Assembly (NCBI RefSeq): GCF_034057115.1
Contig: NZ_CP139195.1
Coordinates: 3,782,001-3,846,000, forward strand
Reading direction: 5' to 3'
Length of the DNA stretch: 64,000 bases
DNA from: Pseudomonas sp. AN-1
GTDB lineage: Bacteria; Pseudomonadota; Gammaproteobacteria; Pseudomonadales; Pseudomonadaceae
The translations under genes and the position numbers were made by a program. Each line of letters opens with the position of its first letter. The stretch's first letter is position 1. The notes beneath the pieces were generated by a model. The model saw nothing but the letters and a program-made list of their open reading frames with translations, was not told the DNA's origin and did no database searches. Below, in pieces: positions 37,016 to 47,096 of this stretch.

Positions 37016-39331
37016 ATGCTCGCGCGGACTAACCCGAGACCCGGCTGGCGGGAACAGTGGCTCGGCCTGCTGTTGCTGCTGTTGCCGCTGCTGACGCTGG
37101 CCGCGCCACAGCCGCAGCTGGCCGACGGCTACGTCGAGCAGGCGCGCTGCAGCGCCTGCCATGCCGAGGCGGCCAAGGCCTGGGCCGGCTCGCACCACAG
37201 CTGGTCGCTGCGCGCGGCCACGGCCGGCAACGTGCTCGGCGACTTCGCCGACGCCGAATACCGCGACGAGGCCGGGGTGAGCATGCGCTTCTTCCGCCGC
37301 GGCGAGCGCTTCTTCGTCAATGCCGAGGGCGAGGACGGCCAGCGCGCCGACTTCCCCATCGCCTACACCTTCGGTTTCGCTCCGCTGCAGCAGTACCTGA
37401 TCGAACGTCCTGGCGGTCGCCTGCAGAGCCTCACCGTGGCCTGGGACAGCCGCCCGCGCGAGGCCGGCGGGCAGCGCTGGTTCTCCCTGTACCCCGGCCA
37501 GCGCTTCAGCCCCGACGACGCCCTGCACTGGACCGGGCGCTACCAGAACTGGAACGCCATGTGCGCCGACTGCCACTCCGGCAATCTGAAGAAGGGCTAC
37601 GACCCCGCCGCCGACAGCTTCCGCACCACCTGGAGCGAGATGGCGGTGGGCTGCCAGAGCTGCCACGGGCCGGGCGAGCAACATGTCGTCTGGGCCGAGC
37701 GGCGCGGCGCGCAGCCGGCGGCCGGGCTCAAGGCCGCCGACATGGGTCTGGCGGTCGACTTCCGCGGCGGCGGCCACGGCTACGAGGTGGAGCAGTGCGC
37801 GCGCTGCCATAGCCGGCGCGAGAGCCTGGGGGTCGGCAGCGCACCGGGGCGGCCGCTGCTCGACGCCATGCGCCCGACCACGCTGTCCGCCGGCCTCTAC
37901 CATGCCGACGGGCAGATCCTCGACGAGGTGTTCGAGTACGGCTCCTTCGTGCAGAGCAGGATGTTCGCCATGGGCGTGACCTGCCGCGACTGCCACGAGC
38001 CGCACTCCGCCACCCTGCGTGCCGAGGGCAACGCGCTGTGCGCCGGCTGCCACAACCCGCAGGGCAACCCGCGCTTCCCCAGCCTGCAGAAGAAGCGCTA
38101 CGACGATCCGTCCCACCACTTCCACCCGGCCGGCAGTCCCGGCGCGCAGTGCGTCAACTGCCACGCCCCGGCGCGCAACTACATGGTGGTGGACGCCCGC
38201 CGCGACCACAGCTTCCGCATCCCGCGACCCGATCTGGCCGCCAGCAGCGCTGCGCCGGATGCCTGCACGGCCTGCCACCAGGAGCGTGACCCGGCCTGGG
38301 CGGCGCAGGTGATCGAGGCGAAGTTCGGCCAGCCCAAGCGCCCGCCGCATTACGGCACGGTGCTCGCCGCCGCGCGCCGCCACGACCCGCAGGTGACCGG
38401 CGAGCTGGCCCGGCTGATCGAGGACCGCACCCGCCCGGCCATCGTCCGCGCCAGCGCCGCCGAGCTGGCCGCCGGCTACGGCGCGCCGCTGGTCGACAGC
38501 CTGCAGCGCGCGCTGGGCGACGCCGATGCCCAGGTGCGCATGCTCGCGCTGCGCGGCCTGGAGAGCCTGCCGGCCGAGCAGCGCCTGGCACGTCTGGCGC
38601 CGCTGCTCGACGACCCCAGCCTGGCGGTGCGCGACCAGGCCGCCCGCGCCCTTGCCGACCTGCGCGCTGTCCCGCTGGCCGATGACGTGCATGCGCGCCT
38701 CGACGCCCGGCTCGCCGACCTGGAGCGGCGCCTGGCGGCCAATGCCGACCTGCCCGGCGCGCGCCTCAACCTGGCCGTGCTGCGCGAGCGTCTCGGGCGG
38801 CCGGCCGAGGCCGAAGCCGACTACCGCATGGCCCTGCGCCAGGATGCCCGCCTCGCCCCGGCGCGGCTCAACCTGGCGCAGCTGCTGGCCGGTCAGCAGC
38901 GCCTGGCGGAGGCCGATCCGCTGCTGCGCGCCGGTCTGGCCCTGGAGCCGCAAGGCGACGCCCTGGCCGACCAGGCCTACGCCCTCGGCCTGCTGCTGGC
39001 GCAGCGCGGCCAGGGCGCGGAGGCGGCCGACTGGCTGCGCCGCGCCGCCGAGGCCGCGCCGCAGCGGGCGCGCGTCCACTACAACCTCGGCCTGCTGCTC
39101 GGCCGGCTGGGACGCATCGACGAGGCCAATGCCGCGCTGCTGCGCGGTCTCGACCTGGCCGGCGAGGATCGCGACCTGCTCTACGCGCTGGCCCATCTCA
39201 ACTACCGCGCCGGGCGCTATCCGCTGGCGCTCGGCTACAGCGAGCGGCTGCTGCGCCTGCAGCCGCAGGAGGCCGCCTACCGGCGCCTGCACCAGCGCAT
39301 CCTGCTCGAGTCGCGGCAGGCGGCGCCATGA
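37016..39331 (+). CDS. octahaem c-type cytochrome with HEAT-like and TPR domains
   Basis: 771 residues. A membrane segment or signal peptide (about 13-31) exports it. Eight CxxCH haem sites lie between C45 and residue 421: CSACH, CADCH, CQSCH, CARCH, CRDCH, CAGCH, CVNCH and CTACH. Extra free histidines could be distal ligands. Residues about 450-565 look HEAT-like and about 575-765 contain four or five TPRs (LGRPAEAEADYRMALRQDAR and similar). It could be a periplasmic redox enzyme or electron carrier. No quinol dehydrogenase is adjacent. AGAGAGGAG precedes the ATG. Its pairing with a sulfatase is unusual. Confidence 0.88.
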   Translation: MLARTNPRPGWREQWLGLLLLLLPLLTLAAPQPQLADGYVEQARCSACHAEAAKAWAGSHHSWSLRAATAGNVLGDFADAEYRDEAGVSMRFFRRGERFFVNAEGEDGQRADFPIAYTFGFAPLQQYLIERPGGRLQSLTVAWDSRPREAGGQRWFSLYPGQRFSPDDALHWTGRYQNWNAMCADCHSGNLKKGYDPAADSFRTTWSEMAVGCQSCHGPGEQHVVWAERRGAQPAAGLKAADMGLAVDFRGGGHGYEVEQCARCHSRRESLGVGSAPGRPLLDAMRPTTLSAGLYHADGQILDEVFEYGSFVQSRMFAMGVTCRDCHEPHSATLRAEGNALCAGCHNPQGNPRFPSLQKKRYDDPSHHFHPAGSPGAQCVNCHAPARNYMVVDARRDHSFRIPRPDLAASSAAPDACTACHQERDPAWAAQVIEAKFGQPKRPPHYGTVLAAARRHDPQVTGELARLIEDRTRPAIVRASAAELAAGYGAPLVDSLQRALGDADAQVRMLALRGLESLPAEQRLARLAPLLDDPSLAVRDQAARALADLRAVPLADDVHARLDARLADLERRLAANADLPGARLNLAVLRERLGRPAEAEADYRMALRQDARLAPARLNLAQLLAGQQRLAEADPLLRAGLALEPQGDALADQAYALGLLLAQRGQGAEAADWLRRAAEAAPQRARVHYNLGLLLGRLGRIDEANAALLRGLDLAGEDRDLLYALAHLNYRAGRYPLALGYSERLLRLQPQEAAYRRLHQRILLESRQAAP

Positions 39332-39332
39332 G

Positions 39333-39371
39333 TTGGCAGTCAGGGGCAATCGCTTGGCAGTCAGGCACAAG
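39333..39371 (+). promoter_or_regulatory. tandem AraC-type operator for the second outer-membrane protein gene
   Basis: Two TTGGCAG-TCAG repeats; cores TGGCA-N8-CAA at 39334-39349 and 39355-39370, 21 bp apart, 91-129 bases upstream of the start at 39462. The first begins right after the stop of the cytochrome gene. Confidence 0.68.
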
Positions 39372-39461
39372 ACCGCCGGTCGGCGGGCATGGGATTAATG
39401 TCACCGACGCCGGCCGCCCGTAGCCGGCACCGACCCAGAAGAACAACGGAGTCTGCCCCCG

Positions 39462-40808
39462 ATGATTTCCACCCGACACGGATCGCGCCGCGCGCCGCTC
39501 GCCCTGGCGCTGGCGAGCGCCTTCGCCGCCCTGGCCGCCGTCCCGGCCAGCGCCTACGAGCTGTACAACCAGGATGGCAGCGTGCTCAACGCCGACCTCG
39601 AGGCGGTGTTCGGCCTGATGCACAGCGAGGAAAGCTACGAGCTGGGCTTCGGCAACCGCAGTGCCGGCAGCTCGAGCTGGCGCGAGGGCTACGTCAAGTA
39701 CGGCCTGAGCGGCAGCCAGGCCCTCGGCGGCGCCGGCAGCCTGTACGGCGCGCTCAACCTGGTCAGCTCCGGCACCTGGGGCGACGGCGACGCCGCCGGC
39801 TTCAGCCTGGGCAGCGAGCGCATGACCGACATCGAGGACGCCTACCTCGGCTGGCGCTCGGGCGACCTGTTCCCGGCGCTCGGCGAGAACGGCGTGGACA
39901 TTTCCGGTGGCCGGCAGAAGGTGGTGGTCGGCGACGGCTTCCTGATCAACGGCGACTCGCTGAACTTCGGCGACGTCGACCTCGGTGCCGACTACGACCG
40001 TGGCGGCGCCTACTACATCGCCGCGCGCAAGGCCTTCGACCAGACCGCGGTGCTGCGCCTGGGCGGCGAGCAGGGCCTGCGCGGAGACCTGATGTGGCTG
40101 AAGTCCGACAACCGCGCCCAGGCCGAGACCGAGCTGGCCATCGCCACCCTCGAGCACGTCGGCGCACCGGGCACCCTGGGCCTGACCTGGATCCGCGGCC
40201 TGGACGTCAACGAGCGCTACGCCAGCCCGGCGCAGCTCGAGCGCGACGGCATGGACACCGTCAGCCTGCGCGGCGCGGGCGGGCTGGGCGTGGAGCACCT
40301 CAACCTGGCCTTCGAGTACGCCAGCCAGGACAAGGACAGCGGCACCGAGAACGCCTGGTACCTGGAAGGCAGCTGGACCTTCGCCGGCCTGCCGTGGTCG
40401 CCGACCGCCACCTACCGCTACAGCCGCTTCTCGGAGACCTTCGACCCGCTGTTCTACGGTTTCAACCGCGGCTACGGCACCTGGTTCCAGGGTGAGGTGG
40501 CGGCCAACTACGCCGGCCCGTTCAACAGCAACACCCGCGTCCACCACGTCGGCCTCAAGGCCGCGCCGCTGGAGAACGTCACCGTCGGCGCGCTGTACTT
40601 CGACTTCGACACCCTCGACACCGATCTCGGCAGCCTGGGCGGCCGCGAGCTGGACCTGTACGCCGAGTGGATGGTCAACGACCACCTGATGATCAGTCCG
40701 GTGGTCGGCTTCTACCAGCCCGAGCGCAGCGCCGCCGAGGGCGGCACCCAGCTCGGCGGCGACGACACCAACCTGTACAGCCAGCTGATGTTCGTCACCT
40801 TCTTCTGA
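39462..40808 (+). CDS. outer-membrane beta-barrel protein, copy 2
   Basis: 448 residues with a signal peptide (about 1-31, ending ASAYELYNQDG). It is a clear paralogue of the 33860-35188 protein along the whole length: both have the YKYG/RYGL, AGWRSGELFPALG/LGWRSGDLFPALG and GYGTWFQGEVA blocks and end in a phenylalanine. As a barrel with its own operator it may be used with a different but related substrate, or the two may form a set. A strong terminator follows. Confidence 0.8.
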   Translation: MISTRHGSRRAPLALALASAFAALAAVPASAYELYNQDGSVLNADLEAVFGLMHSEESYELGFGNRSAGSSSWREGYVKYGLSGSQALGGAGSLYGALNLVSSGTWGDGDAAGFSLGSERMTDIEDAYLGWRSGDLFPALGENGVDISGGRQKVVVGDGFLINGDSLNFGDVDLGADYDRGGAYYIAARKAFDQTAVLRLGGEQGLRGDLMWLKSDNRAQAETELAIATLEHVGAPGTLGLTWIRGLDVNERYASPAQLERDGMDTVSLRGAGGLGVEHLNLAFEYASQDKDSGTENAWYLEGSWTFAGLPWSPTATYRYSRFSETFDPLFYGFNRGYGTWFQGEVAANYAGPFNSNTRVHHVGLKAAPLENVTVGALYFDFDTLDTDLGSLGGRELDLYAEWMVNDHLMISPVVGFYQPERSAAEGGTQLGGDDTNLYSQLMFVTFF

Positions 40809-40824
40809 TCCCCTGTCACCCTCC

Positions 40825-40869
40825 GGCCGGCCCGACCCGCGGCAACGGGCGGGCCGGCCTTTTTCTTTT
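40825..40869 (+). terminator. rho-independent terminator after the second barrel gene
   Basis: 10-bp perfect stem 40825-40834 with 40850-40859 and a 15-base loop, then TTTTTCTTTT. Confidence 0.9.
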
Positions 40870-40919
40870 CGGGCCCGGTGTGGTGCTACCCTCTGCCGCT
40901 TTCACTGCGGGAGATCCAC

Positions 40920-41612
40920 ATGCTCGACGTACTGATTGCCGGCGCCTCGCGGGGCATCGGCCTGGGTCTGGTGCGCGCCTGGCTGCACGGCGGCGCGCGG
41001 GTGTTCGCGGTGGCGCGTGATCCGGCCGCCTCGGCGGGGCTGAACGAGCTGGCCGGCCAGTTCGGCGCGCGGCTGCAGACCATCGCCTGCGACCTCAACG
41101 ACCCGCAGGCCGGCAGCCTGATCCTCGCCGCCCTCGGCGACGCGCGCCTGGACCGCGTGCTGCTCAACGCCGGCGTCTACGGCCCGGCGGCGCAGGACGT
41201 CGCCACCGCCAGCGAGGCCGAGATCGGCCAGCTGTTCGTCAGCAACGCCGTCGCCCCGCTGCGCCTGGCGCGCGCCCTGCGCCCGCGGCTCAAGCCGGAT
41301 GCGGTGCTGGCGGCGACCAGCTCGGTGATGGCCAGCCTGCAGCTCAGCCCCGGCGCCGACATGCCGCTGTACGCGGCGAGCAAGGCGGCGCTCAACAGCC
41401 TGCTGCTCAGCTGGGCCGCGCAGCTGGGCGATGCGCGCGACTTCGCCCTGCTGGCGCTGCACCCCGGCTGGGTGCAGACCGACATGGGCGGCGCCGCGGC
41501 GCCGCTGACGGTGGAGGAGAGCGTGGCCGGGCTGGTGGCGGTGGTCGAGGCGGCCGCCGGCACGCGCGACTGCCGCTTCGTCGACCACCAGGGCGAGACC
41601 CTGCCCTGGTAG
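40920..41612 (+). CDS. short-chain dehydrogenase/reductase
   Basis: 230 residues, classical SDR. The cofactor motif is GASRGIG (8-14), NAG is in LLNAGVYGP, and the catalytic YxxxK is YAASK. It probably uses NAD(P)H to reduce or oxidise an alcohol/carbonyl; relatives are annotated as C-factor-like SDRs. GGGAGA precedes the ATG at 40920. It stands after a terminator and has no operator of the AraC type, so its tie to the surrounding regulon is only positional. Confidence 0.88.
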   Translation: MLDVLIAGASRGIGLGLVRAWLHGGARVFAVARDPAASAGLNELAGQFGARLQTIACDLNDPQAGSLILAALGDARLDRVLLNAGVYGPAAQDVATASEAEIGQLFVSNAVAPLRLARALRPRLKPDAVLAATSSVMASLQLSPGADMPLYAASKAALNSLLLSWAAQLGDARDFALLALHPGWVQTDMGGAAAPLTVEESVAGLVAVVEAAAGTRDCRFVDHQGETLPW

Positions 41613-41627
41613 CAGCTCAGGCGGGCT

Positions 41628-42689
41628 CTACTGCGCCTGGCGCAGCGCCTGCCAGCGGCGGTCCAGCTCGGCCTTGAGCTGCGGCGAGGGGCTCTCGGCG
41701 ATGTACAGCTGGCGACGGCTGCCCGGCTCCGGCAGCAGTTGCGGCTGCTGCTTGGCCAGCGCCTGCAGCTCGGGGAGCGTCGGCTTCAGGCTGCTGTAGA
41801 ACCAGGTGGCCTGCGAGTTGCGCACCGCGTTTTCCGGGCGCAGCAGGTAGTCGATGAAGCGGTAGGCGAGGTCGGGGCGCGCGGCGTTGCTGGGGATCGC
41901 CAGGCTCTCGATGGTCAGCGGCGCGCCCTCGGCCGGAATCACGAACTGCAGCGGCTGTGCGCTCTGCGCCGCCGCGGCCAGGGCCTGGCCGCTCCACGCG
42001 CTGGTCAGGCACAGCTCGCCGGCCTGCAGCGCCTTGGTGTGGCGGGTGTTGTCGAGCACCCGCGCCTGGCGGCGCAGCTCCAGCAGCTGTTCGCCGGCGC
42101 GGCCGACCCGGCGCGGGCCGCTGCGCGCCAGGCTGCGTCCCTGGTAGGTGAACAGCACCGAGAAGGTCTCCTCCGGCGCGTCCTGCAGGCCGATGCCGCA
42201 GCCGGCCAGGCGCGCACTCTGCTGCGCATCGAACAGCAGCCCCCAGCTCGGCGCGGCGGGACCGCCCAGCGCCGCCTCGGCCTGCGCGCGGTTGAGCGCC
42301 AGGCCGAGCACGCCCCACTGGTAGGGCACGGCGTAGCGGTTGGCGGCCTGGATGGCGGACAGCATGGCCTGCAGGTCGGGGTCGACGCCGGCGAGCTGCG
42401 GCAGCTGCTGCGGGTCCAGCGGCGTCAGGCGCTGCTCGCGGATCAGCGCGGCGAGCTGGAAGTGCGACGGCACCACCACGTCGTAGCGCTCGCCGCGGCG
42501 CAGGGCGGCGTCCAGCTCGTCGGCGCTGGCGTGCTCGTGATAGTCGACGCGCACGCCGGTCTCGCGCTGGAAATCGGCGAGCACCGCGGGGGCTATGTAG
42601 TCGGGCCAGTTGGAGACGCGCAGCACCTCCTCCGCCTGGGCGGCGCAGGTGGTCAGGGCGAGCGACAGCAGCAGCGGCAGAGCCTTCAT
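41628..42689 (-). CDS. periplasmic polyamine-type ABC substrate-binding protein (PotF/SpuD-like)
   Basis: 353 residues with a signal peptide (about 1-19, MKALPLLLSLALTTCAAQA). The N-terminus of the mature form, EEVLRVSNWPDYIAPAVLADF, is the PotD/PotF signature, and QWGVLGLALNR and PENAVRNSQATWFYSS also fit. It binds a polyamine or related amine in the periplasm. No permease or ATPase genes are nearby, so it is an orphan binding protein. GGAGGGATCC precedes the ATG. It is divergent from the aldehyde dehydrogenase. Confidence 0.88.
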   Translation of the reverse strand: MKALPLLLSLALTTCAAQAEEVLRVSNWPDYIAPAVLADFQRETGVRVDYHEHASADELDAALRRGERYDVVVPSHFQLAALIREQRLTPLDPQQLPQLAGVDPDLQAMLSAIQAANRYAVPYQWGVLGLALNRAQAEAALGGPAAPSWGLLFDAQQSARLAGCGIGLQDAPEETFSVLFTYQGRSLARSGPRRVGRAGEQLLELRRQARVLDNTRHTKALQAGELCLTSAWSGQALAAAAQSAQPLQFVIPAEGAPLTIESLAIPSNAARPDLAYRFIDYLLRPENAVRNSQATWFYSSLKPTLPELQALAKQQPQLLPEPGSRRQLYIAESPSPQLKAELDRRWQALRQAQ

Positions 42690-42748
42690 GGATCCCTCCG
42701 GGGGCAGATGATGGGCGGCCATTAGTGGCGCAAGCCTGGCCGCGGGTC

Positions 42749-42785
42749 TTGCTCGCGGATGCCGGATGCTTGCCTGTGCGTGCCG
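42749..42785 (-). promoter_or_regulatory. tandem AraC-type operator for the binding-protein gene
   Basis: On the plus strand TTG-N8-TGCCG at 42749-42764 and 42770-42785, 21 bp apart, 60-96 bases upstream of the start at 42689. Same spacing and core as the pair facing the APC permease. Confidence 0.62.
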
Positions 42786-42808
42786 GTTTGCGCGGCCGGC
42801 GTTGCAGG

Positions 42809-42847
42809 CCGGCATGCACGGTCAACAAGCTGGCAGGCATGGGCAAG
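42809..42847 (+). promoter_or_regulatory. tandem AraC-type operator for the aldehyde dehydrogenase
   Basis: CGGCA-N8-CAA at 42810-42825 and TGGCA-N8-CAA at 42831-42846, 21 bp apart. The second is a full CTGGCAG-N4-GGGCAAG copy. The gene starts 159 bases downstream. Confidence 0.62.
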
Positions 42848-43005
42848 GCAGCCTGCGGCCTGCCGACTATCATCGATGCATGCTTTTGGGCCGTGGCGCG
42901 CCTCGCGTCGCCACCGCCCTGCGGCGTCCTGCCAGGACTCCGGAGCGCCATCGGCGCCCGGGCGGAGCAGGACGCGGATTCCCCGATCAGCCCGGAGTTA
43001 CAGCC

Positions 43006-44505
<1,500 letters not shown>

Positions 44506-44661
44506 AATTCCGGGCGGAGCGGCCGCTCCGCTGCGTTCTTGGAGTGGTAGGCGCGGCACGGCGCCGGCTGTGCGGTTTCGAGCTTGGCAGCGAGCAGCCG
44601 GCGTGACGCCGCGCGACCATGGACGGTCGGTCGTTTGAGGTTCTCGACTTGAGCGAGAGTT

Positions 44662-44699
44662 GCCCGCCACACCCCGGCAGCGGTGTGGCGGGCTTTTTT
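44662..44699 (+). terminator. rho-independent terminator downstream of the aldehyde dehydrogenase
   Basis: Perfect 12-bp stem 44662-44673 with 44682-44693, an eight-base loop and six T. The preceding 150 bases hold only GC-rich inverted repeats (for example 44562-44570 with 44595-44603). Confidence 0.95.
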
Positions 44700-44746
44700 A
44701 TGTCCGCGCGCCTGCCCAGGCGGGCGCGCCCGGAAAAGGAGTACCC

Positions 44747-45274
44747 ATGCGCAGAATCCCGACCCTGTTCGCCGCCCTGGGCCTGGCCCTGGCCAGCCTG
44801 GGCAGTCAGGCGGCCGACGACGCCTTCCGCGAAGCGCTGGCCCGCGAGCTGGACAACCGCGCCCTGGCCGGCCAGGTGGTCGGCGCGCTGGCCGGGCACC
44901 ACCGCGGCACGCCGCAGGGTCGCTTCTGGGCGGCCTACGTCGCCCTCGAGCGGTACAACGCGCCGCGCTATGCGCCGGTCGCCGCGCGCCACGGCCTGAG
45001 CGGTGGCGGCTGGTGGATCACGCTCAAGGCGCGGGGCTCGATCCTGTTCGCCCGGCTTTTTCCCGAGCGCTTCCTGGTCATGCTGGCCGAGGGCACCGGC
45101 AAGTACCTGGCCGGGCTACGCGCGGTCGCGCCGCCGGCGGATGCCGGGGACGCCGCCTTCCTGCGCTACATGATCGAGCAGGAGCGCGTGCAGGCCGACG
45201 CGCTGGCCCACGCCGCCGCGCAGCGCTTCGAGGTCGCGGCCGAAGCGCTGGAGGGGTTCGTGGCGCGAGAGTGA
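44747..45274 (+). CDS. small exported protein of unknown function
   Basis: 175 residues with a signal peptide (about 1-22, ending LGSQAADDAFREAL). The mature part is helical and contains ALERYNAPRYAPVAARHGL and FLRYMIEQERVQADALAHAA, reminiscent of bacterioferritin-like or DUF-type helical proteins, but I do not recognise a family. AAGGAG lies seven bases before the ATG at 44747. It stands alone between a terminator and a REP-type repeat. Confidence 0.72.
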   Translation: MRRIPTLFAALGLALASLGSQAADDAFREALARELDNRALAGQVVGALAGHHRGTPQGRFWAAYVALERYNAPRYAPVAARHGLSGGGWWITLKARGSILFARLFPERFLVMLAEGTGKYLAGLRAVAPPADAGDAAFLRYMIEQERVQADALAHAAAQRFEVAAEALEGFVARE

Positions 45275-45292
45275 GCGCTCCCGCCGGACGCT

Positions 45293-45359
45293 GCGCATGG
45301 CGCACCCTACTCGGGGCAGGGGCGCCAATGCACTACGCGGGGTAGGGTGCGCCGCGCGC
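45293..45359. repeat. REP-like inverted repeat between the exported protein and tyrS
   Basis: Arms 45293-45310 and 45342-45359, 16 of 18 bases paired, carrying GTAGGGTGCGCC. Same family as 20526-20603. Confidence 0.8.
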
Positions 45360-45367
45360 ACCTGTGG

Positions 45368-46606
45368 TCACTCGCCCACGGCGATGCGCACGTGCTGCTT
45401 GCGCCCGGCCGACAGGCGCCACTCGTTGCCGTCGCCGGCCAGCGGCTGGTCGGCGTCGCTCACCGCCACGCCGTCCAGGCGCAGGCCGCCGCCGGCGGCC
45501 AGGCGCCGGGCGGCGCTGCGCGAGGGGGCGAGGCCCGCTTCCACCGCCAGCTCGGCCAGGCTGACCCCGGCGGCCAGGCGCTCGCGCGCGACCTGCAGGG
45601 TCGGCAGGCCCTCGGCGGCGCTGGCGCCGTCGAACACCCCGCGCGCGGCCAAGGCCGCCGCCTCGGCCGCGCGCGCGCCGTGGGCCAGGCGGGTGGCCTC
45701 GTTGGCCAGCACGATCTTCGCCTCGTTGAGCTCTGCGCCCTGCAGCGCGCCGAGGCGGCGCACCTCGGCCATCGGCAGTTCGCTGAACAGGGCGAGGTAG
45801 CGGCCGACGTCGCGGTCGTCGCAGTTGCGCCAGAACTGCCAGAAGTCGAACGGCGCCAGCCGCTCGGCGTTCAGCCACACCGCGCCCTGCGCGGACTTGC
45901 CCATCTTGCGCCCGTCGCTGGTGGTGAGCAGCGGCATGGTCAGGCCGTACAGCTGCGCGCCGTCCTGGCGGCGCGACAGCTCGACGCCGTTGATGATGTT
46001 GGCCCACTGGTCGGCGCCGCCGATCTGCAGGGTGCAGCCGTGGCGGCGCGCCAGTTCGGTGAAGTCGAAGGCCTGCAGCAGGGTGTAGCCGAACTCCTGG
46101 AACGACAGCGAGTGCTCCAGGCGGCTGCGCACCGCATCGAAGGTCAGCAGGCGGTTGACGCTGAAGTGGCGGCCGACGCGGTTGAGGAATTCCAGGTAGC
46201 CGAGGCCGTCCAGCCAGTCGGCGTTGTTCACCACCCGGGCATCCGCGGCGCCGTCGCCCAGATGCAGGTAGCGCTGGAAGGCGCTTTCGATGCCGCGCAT
46301 GTTGGCGGCGATGGTCGCCTCGTCCAGCATGGGGCGGCTGCTGTCGCGGAAGCTCGGGTCGCCGATGCGCGTGGTGGCGCCGCCGATCAAGAGCAGCGGC
46401 CGGTGGCCGGCGTGCTGCAGCCAGCGCATCAGCATCAGGCCCTGCAGGTGGCCGACGTGCAGGCTGTCGGCAGTGGCGTCGAAGCCCAGGTAGGCGGTCA
46501 GTGGGCCGCGTGCGAGGGCGGCGCGCAGGCCGTCGGCGTCGGTGCTCTGGTTGACGAAGCCGCGCTCTTCGAGCAGGGCGAGCAGGTCGGTGTCGATCGG
46601 GGGCAT
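45368..46606 (-). CDS. tyrS: tyrosyl-tRNA synthetase
   Basis: 412 residues, class I aminoacyl-tRNA synthetase. The HIGH-type motif is HVGH (50-53), the KMSKS-type motif is KMGKS in [11 protein letters not shown] near residue 233, and an S4-like RNA-binding domain occupies the C-terminus ([17 protein letters not shown]). The tyrosine pocket reads YLGFDAT and [18 protein letters not shown] precedes the ATG. Upstream lie a leader peptide with four Tyr codons and an attenuator, which predict control by tyrosyl-tRNA supply. Pseudomonas genomes often carry two tyrosyl-tRNA synthetases, so this may not be the only one. Confidence 0.95.
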   Translation of the reverse strand: MPPIDTDLLALLEERGFVNQSTDADGLRAALARGPLTAYLGFDATADSLHVGHLQGLMLMRWLQHAGHRPLLLIGGATTRIGDPSFRDSSRPMLDEATIAANMRGIESAFQRYLHLGDGAADARVVNNADWLDGLGYLEFLNRVGRHFSVNRLLTFDAVRSRLEHSLSFQEFGYTLLQAFDFTELARRHGCTLQIGGADQWANIINGVELSRRQDGAQLYGLTMPLLTTSDGRKMGKSAQGAVWLNAERLAPFDFWQFWRNCDDRDVGRYLALFSELPMAEVRRLGALQGAELNEAKIVLANEATRLAHGARAAEAAALAARGVFDGASAAEGLPTLQVARERLAAGVSLAELAVEAGLAPSRSAARRLAAGGGLRLDGVAVSDADQPLAGDGNEWRLSAGRKQHVRIAVGE

Positions 46607-46650
46607 TGCAGTCTCCTTGGGGGGATGGCGAAACGCCTGAGGAGACTGTG

Positions 46651-46728
46651 GAGAAACGATCCGGTCCGCCTCAGGCGGATCGGATGCGCGCACGCGCCTA
46701 CCGCCTCGGTGAGGTGCGGTAATAGGCG
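46651..46728 (-). promoter_or_regulatory. transcription attenuator of tyrS
   Basis: On the minus strand, segment 1 (46716-46728) spans leader Tyr codons and pairs with segment 2 (46695-46704), through CGCCTA/TAGGCG and ACCGC/GCGGT. Segment 2 also contains AGGCGG (46701-46706), which can pair with CCGCCT of segment 3 (46673-46678) to form an antiterminator. Segment 3 otherwise pairs with segment 4 (46666-46671), within an outer stem 46677-46682/46657-46662, forming a terminator followed by TTT (46654-46656). Stalling at Tyr codons would favour read-through into tyrS. Confidence 0.7.
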
Positions 46729-46763
46729 TAATAGCGGACGCGGGAAATGGTTAACAGGTTCAT
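46698..46763 (-). CDS. tyrS leader peptide (21 residues, four Tyr codons)
   Basis: A 22-codon frame from the ATG at 46763 to the TAG at 46698. It begins [16 protein letters not shown]; the four tyrosines are TAT TAC and TAT TAC, two pairs separated by one alanine codon. It ends inside the first attenuator hairpin. A possible promoter has -35 TTGCCC (46796-46801) and -10 TGCTAG (46774-46779), 16 bases apart, which would leave almost no 5' leader. Its Tyr content is far beyond chance for a 21-residue peptide. Confidence 0.78.
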   Translation of the reverse strand: MNLLTISRVRYYAYYRTSPRR

Positions 46764-47096
46764 GGTCGCCACTCTAGCACGCCGGCGGCGGGGCAGGGCA
46801 AGCCCCGCCGCCGGGGAAAGGCCGGGCGGCGAGTTGGGGAAAAGTCCAGTTTCCCCCGGCCGCAGGCGGGCGATGCGCGCCCTGAAGCCGCTGTGCCGTG
46901 CGTTGCTGGCGCCCCGGGGCGACGAAAAGTACAAGGCAAAGTGCGGAAAAGGTATTCTGCTGTTTCGTTTCGATGTTCATGATTCGCTCATCGTCATCTG
47001 CCGACGCACGGCAGCCAAGCACTCGACGGCATCCCCACGCGATGCCGCGGGCCGGAATCAGCCCCGGCCATCCACCTTGCGCCAGGAGTACCGAAC
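46764..47096. other. intergenic region between the tyrS leader and flavin reductase 1
   Basis: 333 bases that hold the candidate promoter of the tyrS leader on the minus strand and must hold the promoter of the 47097 gene on the plus strand. A more AT-rich stretch at about 46930-47000 is the likely promoter position, but no clear hexamer pair is seen. No gene is supported. Confidence 0.45.

Noticed and set aside
44520-44660. tRNA or structured RNA gene
   Set aside because: GC-rich inverted repeats are present but there is no cloverleaf, no TTCGANTC arm and no CCA end; it is treated as the 3' region of the aldehyde dehydrogenase transcript.
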